Shown here piece after piece: positions 1 through 6,776 of a stretch of 14,895 nt of DNA. Each line of letters begins with the position of its first letter. The stretch's first letter is position 1. Origin of the DNA: Muribaculaceae bacterium (GTDB lineage: Bacteria; Bacteroidota; Bacteroidia; Bacteroidales; Muribaculaceae). Both the position numbers and the translations under genes were made by a program. The notes below the pieces were generated by a model. That model was not told the origin of the DNA. It ran no database searches and worked only from the letters and a program-made list of their open reading frames with translations. Location: positions 1-14,895 of the forward strand of contig JAFYYI010000020.1 in the NCBI GenBank assembly GCA_017557665.1. The letters are read 5' to 3'.

Positions 1-34
1 CATCCTGAGCCAGGATCAAACTCTTCGTTGTTGT
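1..34 (-). rRNA. 16S ribosomal RNA, 5' end only (partial)
   Basis: The minus strand reads AGAGTTTGATCCTGGCTCAG followed by GATG at the left edge. This is the universally conserved 5' start of bacterial 16S rRNA (the 27F primer site). Only about the first 30 nt are inside the window; the rest of the gene, and presumably the rRNA operon, lies off the left edge. The exact mature 5' end is not defined by sequence alone; I place it a few bases before the conserved block by analogy with other Bacteroidales. Confidence 0.95.
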
Positions 35-341
35 ATTATCGTTTTTCTCTTTTGCAAGAATCAAATGAAAACGCAACGGCGATGTTGCCCGGTGCCCGGC
101 CCGCTCGACCCGCGTCCCCTGCATGAGGACCGGGCGGCTCGGATTTGCTGTGCTCGTATTCTCTACCTGTTTCTCGGAATCTTGACGTGGACTCGGCGGT
201 TTCCCTTCCTTGTCTCTGCACTATCAATTTTCCTCATTGCAAACATTTCAATGAACTCAAGCTTCACGGCCCGGACCCTCCGAAAAAGGCGTCAAAAAAA
301 TCGCTCACGCAATTTACCATATTGTGAGCCGAAAAGCGTTG
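35..341 (-). other. rRNA operon leader (transcribed, non-coding)
   Basis: This stretch lies between the predicted rRNA promoter and the 16S 5' end and has no credible gene. Small ORFs on both strands here have no start context or recognisable product. The part nearest 16S (about 80-165) is GC-rich, and the promoter-proximal part is A/T-rich. It is expected to hold antitermination and RNase III processing signals, but I see no clear boxA match. The partner strand of any processing stem would lie downstream of 16S, outside the window. Confidence 0.6.
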
Positions 342-372
342 CAAAATTACAACCACTTCCAGAACTGGCCAA
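342..372 (-). promoter_or_regulatory. rRNA operon promoter (Bacteroidetes type)
   Basis: The minus strand has TAATTTTG at 342-349, matching the Bacteroidetes -7 consensus TAnnTTTG. A TTG (370-372) lies 20 nt upstream, the expected -33 spacing. Transcription would start near 335, giving a leader of about 300 nt before 16S. Other promoters further upstream cannot be excluded. Confidence 0.6.
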
Positions 373-466
373 ATAAAATCGAGAAAAAGTTTAGAAAATA
401 ACATTCTTTAAGATTTCAATAGTCGCCCTTTATATAAATAATGAGAAAGCCGGTGACGGGGCGGGG

Positions 467-676
467 CGAGATGGCATCTCGCAATACAGGACGACACAGA
501 CGACAGGGGGGGCAACGGGCAGCAGAGGGCGGCAGGGCGGGCGGAGCATTACGAGATGGTATCTCGCAATACAAGAACGGCACGGACGACAGAGGGGGCA
601 AGGGGCAGCAGAGGGCGGCAGGGCGGGCGGAGCATTACGAGATAGTATCTCGCAATACAAGAACGACACGGACGGC
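467..676. repeat. Tandem 85-86-bp intergenic repeat with hairpin core and G-rich tail
   Basis: Two full units and one partial unit begin at 467, 552 and 638. Each opens with the dyad CGAGAT-nnn-ATCTCG (loops GGC, GGT, AGT), followed by a conserved CAATACA(A/G)GA block. Units 1 and 2 then share a G-rich tail with five G-tracts. The array lies between the coiled-coil gene's terminator and the rRNA promoter. ORFs through it only translate the repeat (a recurring LYCEI.SR on the minus strand) and are not genes. I do not recognise the family. A copy of the core is at 5196. Confidence 0.85.
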
Positions 677-741
677 ACAAACGGAGGAGGAATCAACGGA
701 CAAAGGACAGCGGGGATGACCGCACTAACAACTAGAAAAAA

Positions 742-753
742 AGGGACCACCCT
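742..753 (-). terminator. Weak secondary terminator-like hairpin
   Basis: On the minus strand a short stem AGGG-TGGT-CCCT is followed directly by a run of T. The stem has only 4 bp, so this is at best a backup to the stronger terminator at 812-847. The flanking 736-810 contains degenerate repeats of an ACCCTG..GA.GAG-type motif and no gene. Confidence 0.3.
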
Positions 754-811
754 GCTGATGAGAAAAACGGCAACCCTGACGACGAGAGAAAAGGCGGGCG
801 GGATGATAACG

Positions 812-847
812 AAAAAAGGGGGCCGCCTTGATGGCGCCCCCCCCTTT
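812..847 (-). terminator. Rho-independent terminator of the coiled-coil gene
   Basis: A GC-rich inverted repeat lies just past the stop codon at 862: GGGGGCCGCC on one arm and GGCGCCCCCC on the other with a short loop. On the minus strand it is preceded by A and followed by TTTTTTC, the layout of an intrinsic terminator. It separates the coiled-coil gene from the repeat array and the rRNA promoter. Confidence 0.8.
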
Positions 848-861
848 GGGTTTATCCTCGA

Positions 862-2262
862 TTAGAAGAGGGAGAGCTGACGGGGATCCTCACCGGGATG
901 GGGAGGCATGGAGCCGTCGTCGTCCCAGTCGATGTCGTCAATCGCGCGCAGGGCGGGATCATCGGGAATCGCGTCTGCAGCGGGCTGAGCTGCGGCAGGG
1001 CGCTTGTTGAGTTCCTCGATCTGACGCTCGAGCATCGCGATGCGACGGTTCTTCTCGTCGATGGCATCGTTCATGGCCTGTGCCTCGTGCTGCTTTTTCT
1101 GCAGGGTGGCCTGAGTGCGCTTGAGCTCAGCCTTGGCATCATCGCGCTCGGCGGTGATCTTGGCGAAGTTGGCGGCCTTCTCGTTGCCGTCAACGCTGAG
1201 CGAGTTATACTTGCGCTTGAAGTCTTCGGCGACAGCGCTCACCGACGCCAGTTGCTGCTTGAGGCCGTCAATCAGGTTGCCGGTCTCGATGCTGCGGCGA
1301 TTCTGCACCTCGGCGTTCTGCTTAGCCGTCTGCTCGAGCTGGTCGATGTGCTTGCGCAGGTCGTCGTTCTCGCCCTGGAGGACGATGTGCTGCTTGCGCA
1401 ACTGGTCATACTCCGAAGCGCGGTGCTGGAGGTCGATAATCTGCTGACGAAGCGACGAAATCTCGGAGTTCTTCTTGTCCTTGAAGTCCTCGACCTCCTC
1501 GATGGTCTTCTGCAACTCATCAATGCTCTTGAGCTCCTCGGTTGCAGCATTGAGCTGGCCCTCGAGGTCCTCGACATTGGAACGGAGGCGCTCAATCAAC
1601 TCGTCACGCTGCTCCACCTGGACCTTGAGCTGATCGATCGTGGGTCCGTCATCGGCGGGCAACGGCATGTTGTCGCGGCGCTCTATCTCGGCATCTTTCT
1701 CAGCAAGCTGCTTGGTGAGGTCCTCAATGGTGGCGGCCATTTCCTCGACCTTGGCATTCAGGTCGCCCATATTCTCGCCACGCACCTCCATTGCCTTGAT
1801 ACGGCTCTCGAGGCCTTTCTTCTCGATCACCATCTTCTCCTGCTCGGTCTCAAGCTCAGCCACCTTGGCTGAGAGCTCGTTGGCGCGCGTCTGGGCCTGC
1901 ACCTTACCGGCTTCGAGAACTTTAATTTTCTCTTTGTACTCATCAACGACCTTCTGGGCGTCACCGGCCACTGCCGACAGTTCCTCACGCTCCTTCTTCC
2001 AGGCCTCCTTCATCATGTCAATCACAGCCTGGGTGTGCTCGTTCATCAGCCTTGCTGCCTTGTCGGCGAACTCGGCATCGATGGCGTACTCCTCATGCTT
2101 GTCGGGCTCAGCCAGCACGACGTCATCAGCCGGATGGTCGTGGTTGGGCACATTCTTGTCCTTACTGAAAGGATTGACAAAGCTGGTGGGCTGTCCAAAA
2201 ACATCATACTCTTCATTCTCGGAGCCACCGAAGGCGTTCTTGATTGATTTAAAAAATGACAT
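862..2262 (-). CDS. Coiled-coil protein with a C-terminal clamp-binding-like motif
   Basis: A 466-aa cytoplasmic protein; no signal peptide or membrane segment. The start chosen is the ATG before SFFKSIKNAFGGS; an in-frame ATG 18 codons upstream adds only a basic, low-complexity leader. After an acidic N-terminal segment of about 65 residues, the protein is nearly continuous coiled coil from about residue 70 to 430, rich in E, K, Q and regularly spaced leucines. There is a Pro/Gly/Asp break near the middle (PLPADDGPT). The end is an Ala/Pro linker, an acidic patch (DDIDWDDDG) and the final residues RQLSLF. QL(S/D)LF is the known bacterial beta-clamp binding pentapeptide, so a replication- or chromosome-associated scaffold is a plausible inference. 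No Walker motifs are present, so it is not an SMC ATPase. I do not recognise the family. It follows topA but has its own leader and terminator. Confidence 0.85.
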   Translation of the reverse strand: MSFFKSIKNAFGGSENEEYDVFGQPTSFVNPFSKDKNVPNHDHPADDVVLAEPDKHEEYAIDAEFADKAARLMNEHTQAVIDMMKEAWKKEREELSAVAGDAQKVVDEYKEKIKVLEAGKVQAQTRANELSAKVAELETEQEKMVIEKKGLESRIKAMEVRGENMGDLNAKVEEMAATIEDLTKQLAEKDAEIERRDNMPLPADDGPTIDQLKVQVEQRDELIERLRSNVEDLEGQLNAATEELKSIDELQKTIEEVEDFKDKKNSEISSLRQQIIDLQHRASEYDQLRKQHIVLQGENDDLRKHIDQLEQTAKQNAEVQNRRSIETGNLIDGLKQQLASVSAVAEDFKRKYNSLSVDGNEKAANFAKITAERDDAKAELKRTQATLQKKQHEAQAMNDAIDEKNRRIAMLERQIEELNKRPAAAQPAADAIPDDPALRAIDDIDWDDDGSMPPHPGEDPRQLSLF

Positions 2263-2406
2263 AGTCTTCTTGTTTTTTATAGTTTTGGTTTGTTCTATTT
2301 GATTTCTATCACACAATGCCGCTCATGAGCCAGGGTAAATCTTAAAAACAACTTTAAGTTTTAATATCTTACTTCTTGTTTTTCAATAATCTATCTACTC
2401 GAAGAG

Positions 2407-2451
2407 CGACCGGAAAGGAAGGCTCGGGGAGTCGTTTTTCCTCTCCAGTCG
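2407..2451 (-). other. Wobble-compensated 14-bp hairpin in the coiled-coil gene's leader
   Basis: The arms are 2407-2420 and 2438-2451 with a 17-nt loop. Read as minus-strand RNA, CGACUGGAGAGGAA pairs along all 14 positions with UUCCUUUCCGGUCG, including two G-U wobbles. On the plus strand the same two positions would be A-C mismatches, so the structure favours the minus-strand transcript. No U-tract follows, so it is not a standard terminator. It lies about 145-190 nt before the start codon. Function unknown. Confidence 0.5.
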
Positions 2452-2545
2452 GTAAAATTACGATGAATTTTTCTAATACGCGGCACAAATAAAGAATTAT
2501 TTTCGCTATTTGGACTGAATATCTTTTTACAAGTTCAAGAACAGT

Positions 2546-2590
2546 AAAACAAAACAGGCTGTGTTATAACATTTTGTCAAACACAGCCTG
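2546..2590 (-). terminator. Rho-independent terminator of topA
   Basis: A perfect 11-bp stem, CAGGCTGTGTT / AACACAGCCTG, has arms at 2580-2590 and 2555-2565 and a 14-nt loop. On the minus strand it is followed by TTTTGTTTTA. It begins about 20 nt past the topA stop codon. Confidence 0.85.
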
Positions 2591-2609
2591 AAGTATTACT
2601 ATAGGGTTA

Positions 2610-4988
2610 TTAATCCTTTTTTGCGCTTGACTTGGCGGTTGAACGTCCCTTAACACCTCGCTTGCGGGCTGTGCCTTTGGAGATGTTCGACTCATCGGCA
2701 ACGATCTCCCGGCACTCCTCCAGCGTGAGGCTTTCGGCATCCTTGCCTTTGGGAATCTTGACATTCTGTTTCTTGTAAACGATGTAGGGACCGTAGCGTC
2801 CGTTCATCACCTTCAAGTCGGGTTCCTCGTCAAAGGTCTTGAGCACCTTCTTGGCCTCAGCCTCGCGTTGAGCCTTGATCAGGTCAATCGCCTCGTCGAG
2901 GGTGATGCTTGTGGGTGAGAACTCCTTGGGGATGGAAGTGTACTTGCCGTTGTGCTTCACATAGGGGCCATAGTGTCCGACACCGATGGTCACCAGTTCA
3001 CCCTCGAAAGTGCCCAGGTCGCGCGGCAGCTCAAAGAGCTTCACCGCCTCCTCCAGCGTGAGGGTCTCAATGCTCTGGCCGCGCTGCAGCGAGGCAAACC
3101 TCGGTTTGCTCGAGTCATCGGCGCTGCCCATCTGCACGAGAGGGCCATAGCGGCCAATCTTCACCATGACGGGCAGTCCTGTCTTGGGATCGTTACCCAA
3201 CAGGCGCTCACCCACCTTGTGTTCAAGCCTAAGCGCTGAAACCTTGCTGATGTTGGGATGGAAGTCCTCGTAGAAATCGGCGATTTCCTTGTTCCACACG
3301 ACATTGCCCTGAGCGACCTCATCGAACTCGTTCTCCACCTTGGCGGTGAAATTGTAGTCCATGATCGAGGGGAAATACTTCACCAAGAAATCATTGACCA
3401 CCATGCCGACATCGGTGGGGATGAGTTTTCCCTTCTCGACACCAAAGAGCTCACTCTTCTTGCCGGTCGTGATCTTGCCACCCTTGAGGGTAATGATTTC
3501 ATAGTCGCGCTTGTGACCCTTGTCTTCGCCCTTCTCGACATACTGACGTTCCTGAATGGTCGAGATGATGGGTGCATAGGTCGAAGGACGGCCGATGCCG
3601 AGTTCCTCCAGACGGCGCACGAGCGATGCCTCGGTGTAGCGGTTGGGCTGCTGGGTGTAGCGCTGGATGGCATTCACGGCAAGGGCGTTCAGCGCCTCAC
3701 CGGCGTTGAGAGACGGCAAGGTGTGAAGCTCAGAGAACGCCTGAGTCTTGGCGTCGATATTCACGCTGTCGTCGGTGCTCTCGAAATACACCTTGAGGAA
3801 ACCGTCAAACTTCACTACCTCACCCTCGGCTACAAAGAGTTCCTTACGGCCCGACACGGTAATGTCGGCCGTGGTCTTCTCGAGCTCGGCGTCTGCCATC
3901 TGGGAGGCAATGGTGCGTTTCCAGATGAGGTCATAGAGCTTCTTCTCCTGCGGAGTGCCCGTGATGGTGTGGTTGCTGATATAGGTGGGACGGATGGCCT
4001 CATGGGCTTCTTGAGCACCCTTGCTGGTGGTGCGGTAGCGGCGCACCTTGAGGTAACGCTCACCGATGTTTTCCTTGATTTCCTTGCTGATGGTGCCCAG
4101 AGCCAGGTTGCTGAGGTTGACCGAGTCGGTACGCATGTAGGTGATAAGACCTTCCTCGTACAGACGTTGTGCCAGCCTCATCGTCTGCTTGACAGAGAGA
4201 CCCAACTTGCGGGCCGCCTCCTGCTGCAGGGTGCTGGTGGTGAAGGGAGGTGCAGGAGAGCGCTTGACAGGCTTCACAGTGACGTCGGCCACCGTGAACG
4301 TTGCCTGCTTGCAGTCCTCGAGGAAGTTCACTGCAGCGTCATGGTCAGCCAAATGGCGGTTGAGCTCGGCCTGGAACTCGCCACCATCGGCAGCAGCGAA
4401 TTGAGCGGCGACACGGTAATAGGGCTCGCTGACAAAGGCCTTGATTTCCTTTTCACGCTCGGCAATCAGACGCACGGCCACGCTCTGGACTCGTCCAGCA
4501 GACAGACCCGGCTTGATTTTGCGCCACAGTACCGGCGAGAGCTCGAAGCCCACGATACGGTCCAGCACACGTCGTGCTTGCTGGGCATCGACCAGATTCA
4601 AATCGATGCTGCGCGGATGCTCAATGGCCTCAAGAATGGCAGGCTCAGTAATCTCGTGGAAAACGATGCGACGCGTGTTGTCGGCCGAGAGGCCCAACAC
4701 TTCGAACAAATGCCATGCGATGGCCTCTCCCTCGCGGTCTTCATCACTTGCGAGCCAGACGACATCGGCCTTGGCAGCCTCATCTTTCAGTTTCTTGACT
4801 TGTTCTTCCTTGTCCTCGGGTATTTCATAAAGCGGCTTGAAGCCGTCCTCCACGTCGATGCTAAAGTTCTTCTTGTGCAAGTCACGGATGTGTCCGAAAC
4901 TTGACATCACTTTGTAATCACCGCCCAGGAACTTCTGGATGGTCTTTGCCTTGGCGGGAGACTCGACGATAACTAAGTTTTTTGCCAT
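2610..4988 (-). CDS. topA: DNA topoisomerase I (type IA)
   Basis: A 792-aa cytoplasmic enzyme that relaxes negatively supercoiled DNA by single-strand cleavage and strand passage. The N-terminal TOPRIM domain (about 3-120) has the catalytic Glu in IVESPAKAKT (E9) and the acidic metal motif SDEDREGEA (residues 81-89). The core carries LSAGRVQSVAVRLI (162-175), and the catalytic tyrosine is Y284 in LITYMRTDS. The C-terminus (about 590-770) lacks the tetracysteine zinc fingers of E. coli TopA. It has instead three glycine-aromatic repeats (GRYGPLVQ, GHYGPYVK, GRYGPYIV) of the topoisomerase C-terminal repeat type, as expected in Bacteroidetes, and ends in a Lys/Arg/Ser-rich tail. Length and start are normal for the family. 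It is a single-gene unit with its own -7 box and terminator. Confidence 0.98.
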   Translation of the reverse strand: MAKNLVIVESPAKAKTIQKFLGGDYKVMSSFGHIRDLHKKNFSIDVEDGFKPLYEIPEDKEEQVKKLKDEAAKADVVWLASDEDREGEAIAWHLFEVLGLSADNTRRIVFHEITEPAILEAIEHPRSIDLNLVDAQQARRVLDRIVGFELSPVLWRKIKPGLSAGRVQSVAVRLIAEREKEIKAFVSEPYYRVAAQFAAADGGEFQAELNRHLADHDAAVNFLEDCKQATFTVADVTVKPVKRSPAPPFTTSTLQQEAARKLGLSVKQTMRLAQRLYEEGLITYMRTDSVNLSNLALGTISKEIKENIGERYLKVRRYRTTSKGAQEAHEAIRPTYISNHTITGTPQEKKLYDLIWKRTIASQMADAELEKTTADITVSGRKELFVAEGEVVKFDGFLKVYFESTDDSVNIDAKTQAFSELHTLPSLNAGEALNALAVNAIQRYTQQPNRYTEASLVRRLEELGIGRPSTYAPIISTIQERQYVEKGEDKGHKRDYEIITLKGGKITTGKKSELFGVEKGKLIPTDVGMVVNDFLVKYFPSIMDYNFTAKVENEFDEVAQGNVVWNKEIADFYEDFHPNISKVSALRLEHKVGERLLGNDPKTGLPVMVKIGRYGPLVQMGSADDSSKPRFASLQRGQSIETLTLEEAVKLFELPRDLGTFEGELVTIGVGHYGPYVKHNGKYTSIPKEFSPTSITLDEAIDLIKAQREAEAKKVLKTFDEEPDLKVMNGRYGPYIVYKKQNVKIPKGKDAESLTLEECREIVADESNISKGTARKRGVKGRSTAKSSAKKD

Positions 4989-5018
4989 ATAATTGAATCC
5001 TTTTTAGAAAATCGGGTG

Positions 5019-5026
5019 CAAAGGTA
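5019..5026 (-). promoter_or_regulatory. topA promoter -7 element
   Basis: The minus strand reads TACCTTTG, matching the Bacteroidetes TAnnTTTG consensus, 31 nt before the topA start codon. The predicted transcript start near 5013 gives a leader of about 25 nt. No TTG is seen at the expected -33 distance, so the promoter is supported by one box only. Confidence 0.55.
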
Positions 5027-5084
5027 CGCTAATAAATCGAGATAAGAATGCCATCGAGCAAGATTTTTTCTCTTTACACATCTT

Positions 5085-5102
5085 TTAATAATATATTATT
5101 AA
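5085..5102. repeat. 18-bp perfect AT palindrome upstream of topA
   Basis: TTAATAATATATTATTAA is perfectly self-complementary and entirely A/T. It lies about 60-75 bp upstream of the topA -7 box. It may be an operator, a cruciform-prone site or chance in an A/T-rich stretch. Confidence 0.4.
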
Positions 5103-5195
5103 TGTGATTTTAAAACTACCGGTTCCCGTAGTGGGACGGAGAAGACGGAGAAGACGGAAAGAACGGAGGGACGACGGAGGGACGACGGAGCGGTG

Positions 5196-5232
5196 CGAGA
5201 TGGTATCTCGCAATACAAGAACGGCACGGACG
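5196..5232. repeat. Dispersed copy of the hairpin repeat core
   Basis: These 37 bases are identical to 552-588 in the array upstream of rRNA, including the CGAGAT-GGT-ATCTCG dyad and the following CAATACAAGAACGG block. The preceding CGGAGC is shared as well. The G-rich tail that follows is related in composition but diverged. Confidence 0.85.
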
Positions 5233-5331
5233 GCGGAGGGCGGCCGGGCGGCGGACAGGGCACGGACGGCGGAGGGCGGCCGGGAGGCAGACGGGGCACG
5301 GGCGGCAGAAGGCGGACGGACGAGCAGAGGG
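5224..5331. repeat. 36-bp GC-rich tandem repeat, about three copies
   Basis: A 25-bp block beginning GCACGGACGGCGGAGGGCGG occurs at 5224 and again identically at 5260. A degenerate third copy (GCACGGGCGGCAGAAGGCGG) begins at 5296, giving a 36-bp period. A further GCACGGACGGGCAGGG starts at 5340, out of phase. The array continues directly from the hairpin repeat core. Confidence 0.7.
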
Positions 5332-5371
5332 CGAACGGGGCACGGACGGGCAGGGTTACTGGGAGGGTGTC

Positions 5372-5418
5372 AAAAAAAGAAGTGCATCCTTGTGGCATCA
5401 CTGCCACAGGGACGCACT
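5372..5418 (-). terminator. Rho-independent terminator of the B12-regulated operon
   Basis: A 16-bp stem (arms 5403-5418 and 5381-5396) has a 6-nt loop, one wobble and one mismatch. On the minus strand it is followed by TTCTTTTTTTG. It lies about 40 nt past the DUF4465-type gene's stop codon and ends the two-gene transcript. Confidence 0.85.
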
Positions 5419-5458
5419 ATCACACATCAGGTTACTATATACTACTATTCTTCTTTTC

Positions 5459-6715
5459 TCACTTGATCACCTTCACGGCGCTGGTGGTGCCGTCGGTGTA
5501 GGTGGTGACAACGATGGTCAGACCCTCGGCCTGCTGCATCTCCTGACCAGCCATGTTGAAGTAGCGAACGCCAGCCACGGTCTTGCCACCCATCATCTCG
5601 TCGATGCCGGTGGGAGTTTGCTTCTTGGTAACGGTTACCTCAACAGCCTCGCTGCTCATGATTACGCCATTGTCATAGGTAGCAATGGCAACGATGGTCA
5701 CCTTGTAGTCCTCTGACTCGCGAGCGAAGCTCTCGGGATTGGCAATCTCATGGTACTCACCTTCCTCATCGATGCGATAGAGAGCCACGGTAGCGTGGTC
5801 GGCAGCGGCGCCCTCAATGATACCACCAACAACCACGTCATCGGAGTTGGTAACGATGGTCACCTTGGGAGCAACGGGGGTATAAGCGGGATCGTCCTCA
5901 CCCTTAACCTGGAACTTATCCATGCAGAAGTAAGCGGCCGTGTTCATGCCATAATCACCTGTATCGGTAGAGTTCATGGTGAAGTAAACCGACTCCACCT
6001 CACCCAGGCTGGAGAGGTCAAAGAAGGTCCAATCATTCAGAGCGTGAAGCTCACCATTGGTGAAATCCACGAGGTTGATGCTTACGGTAGTCTCCGAGCC
6101 ATCGGCAGCAACGCCATGAGCAATCAGCTCAAAGTAGTCGCCCTCGGCAAAGGGAGCTCCAAAACCGTCACCATGCTCACAACCGTAGTAGGGCCAGGGG
6201 TGATTGCACACGTACACACCGACGGGCTCAAAGGTTGTCTGGCGATCCTTGCCCACAAACATCACCTGGTTACTGGGGCCTTCATATGCCCAGCTGCTGT
6301 AATAGCCCACGAGATAGGGCTGTGAGGGATCAGCAGTCACTGTGCCATCCTCGTTGATGACGCAGCCACCACCAGCCATGCAACCGCCAAAATAAGTCGT
6401 CCACGTGCCGCTACTGCCGGGCTGACCATAGTCGGTCTGGTCACCACCGATAGCGGGGCAGAAACCGTCCCAGTAATAGCCACCCCACGAGGCGCCTTCA
6501 CCGTCGATGAGGTGCGAGAGCATAAACTCACCGTTTTCATCGCCAAACTCAAGCCATGTGTAATTCACATCATCGTAGCAATTGGTCCAAATGCCATACT
6601 CGTTGTATTCCAGCGAAGTGGGATTCAACGGCTTGTTCAAGTCAAGCGTAATCACACCAGCCCATGCGGCCGAAGCCATCAGAGCGCTTACTGCTAAAGT
6701 AAAAATCTTCTTCAT
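5459..6715 (-). CDS. Secreted DUF4465-type protein with a Por-secretion-like C-terminal tail
   Basis: A 418-aa exported protein. The start chosen is the ATG of MKKIFTLAVSALMASAAWA, a clear signal peptide with cleavage expected after A19; an ATG four codons upstream is less likely. Residues 20-270 resemble DUF4465 proteins from memory of the family pattern: W.....G....Y, GDYFELIAHG, VDFTNG, W.FFDLSSLGEVESVYFTMNSTD, and YGMNTAAYFCMDKF near 255-268. A beta-rich linker (about 280-365) follows. The end (about 370-418: TGID.., VRYFNMAGQEM, a final strand, VKVIK) resembles type IX secretion sorting tails. It is the second gene of the riboswitch-controlled operon, 61 nt after the BtuG-like gene. DUF4465 proteins often sit in Bacteroidetes B12-uptake loci, so a role in cobamide capture is inferred. 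No lipobox cysteine is present. Confidence 0.85.
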   Translation of the reverse strand: MKKIFTLAVSALMASAAWAGVITLDLNKPLNPTSLEYNEYGIWTNCYDDVNYTWLEFGDENGEFMLSHLIDGEGASWGGYYWDGFCPAIGGDQTDYGQPGSSGTWTTYFGGCMAGGGCVINEDGTVTADPSQPYLVGYYSSWAYEGPSNQVMFVGKDRQTTFEPVGVYVCNHPWPYYGCEHGDGFGAPFAEGDYFELIAHGVAADGSETTVSINLVDFTNGELHALNDWTFFDLSSLGEVESVYFTMNSTDTGDYGMNTAAYFCMDKFQVKGEDDPAYTPVAPKVTIVTNSDDVVVGGIIEGAAADHATVALYRIDEEGEYHEIANPESFARESEDYKVTIVAIATYDNGVIMSSEAVEVTVTKKQTPTGIDEMMGGKTVAGVRYFNMAGQEMQQAEGLTIVVTTYTDGTTSAVKVIK

Positions 6716-6776
6716 ATTGTCAAACAAAGTATTAAAATGGTTAAACAGATGTTATGATAAATCTATATTTCTAAAC

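Larger units (their letters stand above)
2263..2609 (-). other. Intergenic region: leader of the coiled-coil gene and topA terminator
   Basis: No gene is present in these 347 bases. They contain the topA terminator, a structured hairpin at 2407-2451 and an A/T-rich leader to the coiled-coil start. No perfect TAnnTTTG box is visible. The nearest candidate is TTTATTTG on the minus strand (2486-2493, one mismatch) without a clear upstream TTG, so the promoter is unassigned. Confidence 0.5.
4989..5458. other. Intergenic region: topA promoter side, GC-rich repeats and DUF4465-gene terminator
   Basis: No credible gene lies in these 470 bases. From left to right they hold the topA -7 box, an 18-bp AT palindrome (5085-5102), a low-complexity G/A-rich run of GACGGA-like units (about 5135-5192), one copy of the hairpin repeat (5196), 36-bp tandem repeats (5224-5331) and a terminator (5372-5418). 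Overlapping ORFs on both strands here are translations of the repeats. Confidence 0.7.

Noticed and set aside
467..676. CRISPR array
   Set aside because: Units are 85-86 bp, and units 1 and 2 are alike over nearly the whole length. There are no unique spacers and no cas genes.
430..750. Minus-strand ORF with repeated LYCEI.SR segments
   Set aside because: The repeats are the translation of the DNA hairpin repeat, and several frames and both strands are open because the DNA is stop-poor and GC-rich. The same peptide appears at the copy near 5200 in an unrelated context.
898..1872. Long plus-strand ORF opposite the coiled-coil gene
   Set aside because: It is the antisense of a highly regular Glu/Lys/Leu coiled-coil gene. 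The translated product is a Leu/Val-rich artefact with no domain, and the minus strand has the promoter and terminator layout.
3258..4904. 548-codon plus-strand ORF opposite topA
   Set aside because: topA on the minus strand has all catalytic motifs. The antisense frame stays open because of codon bias and has no recognisable domain.
5100..5500. Insertion sequence or transposon remnant in the GC-rich intergenic repeats
   Set aside because: No transposase fragment, terminal inverted repeats or target-site duplication can be seen.
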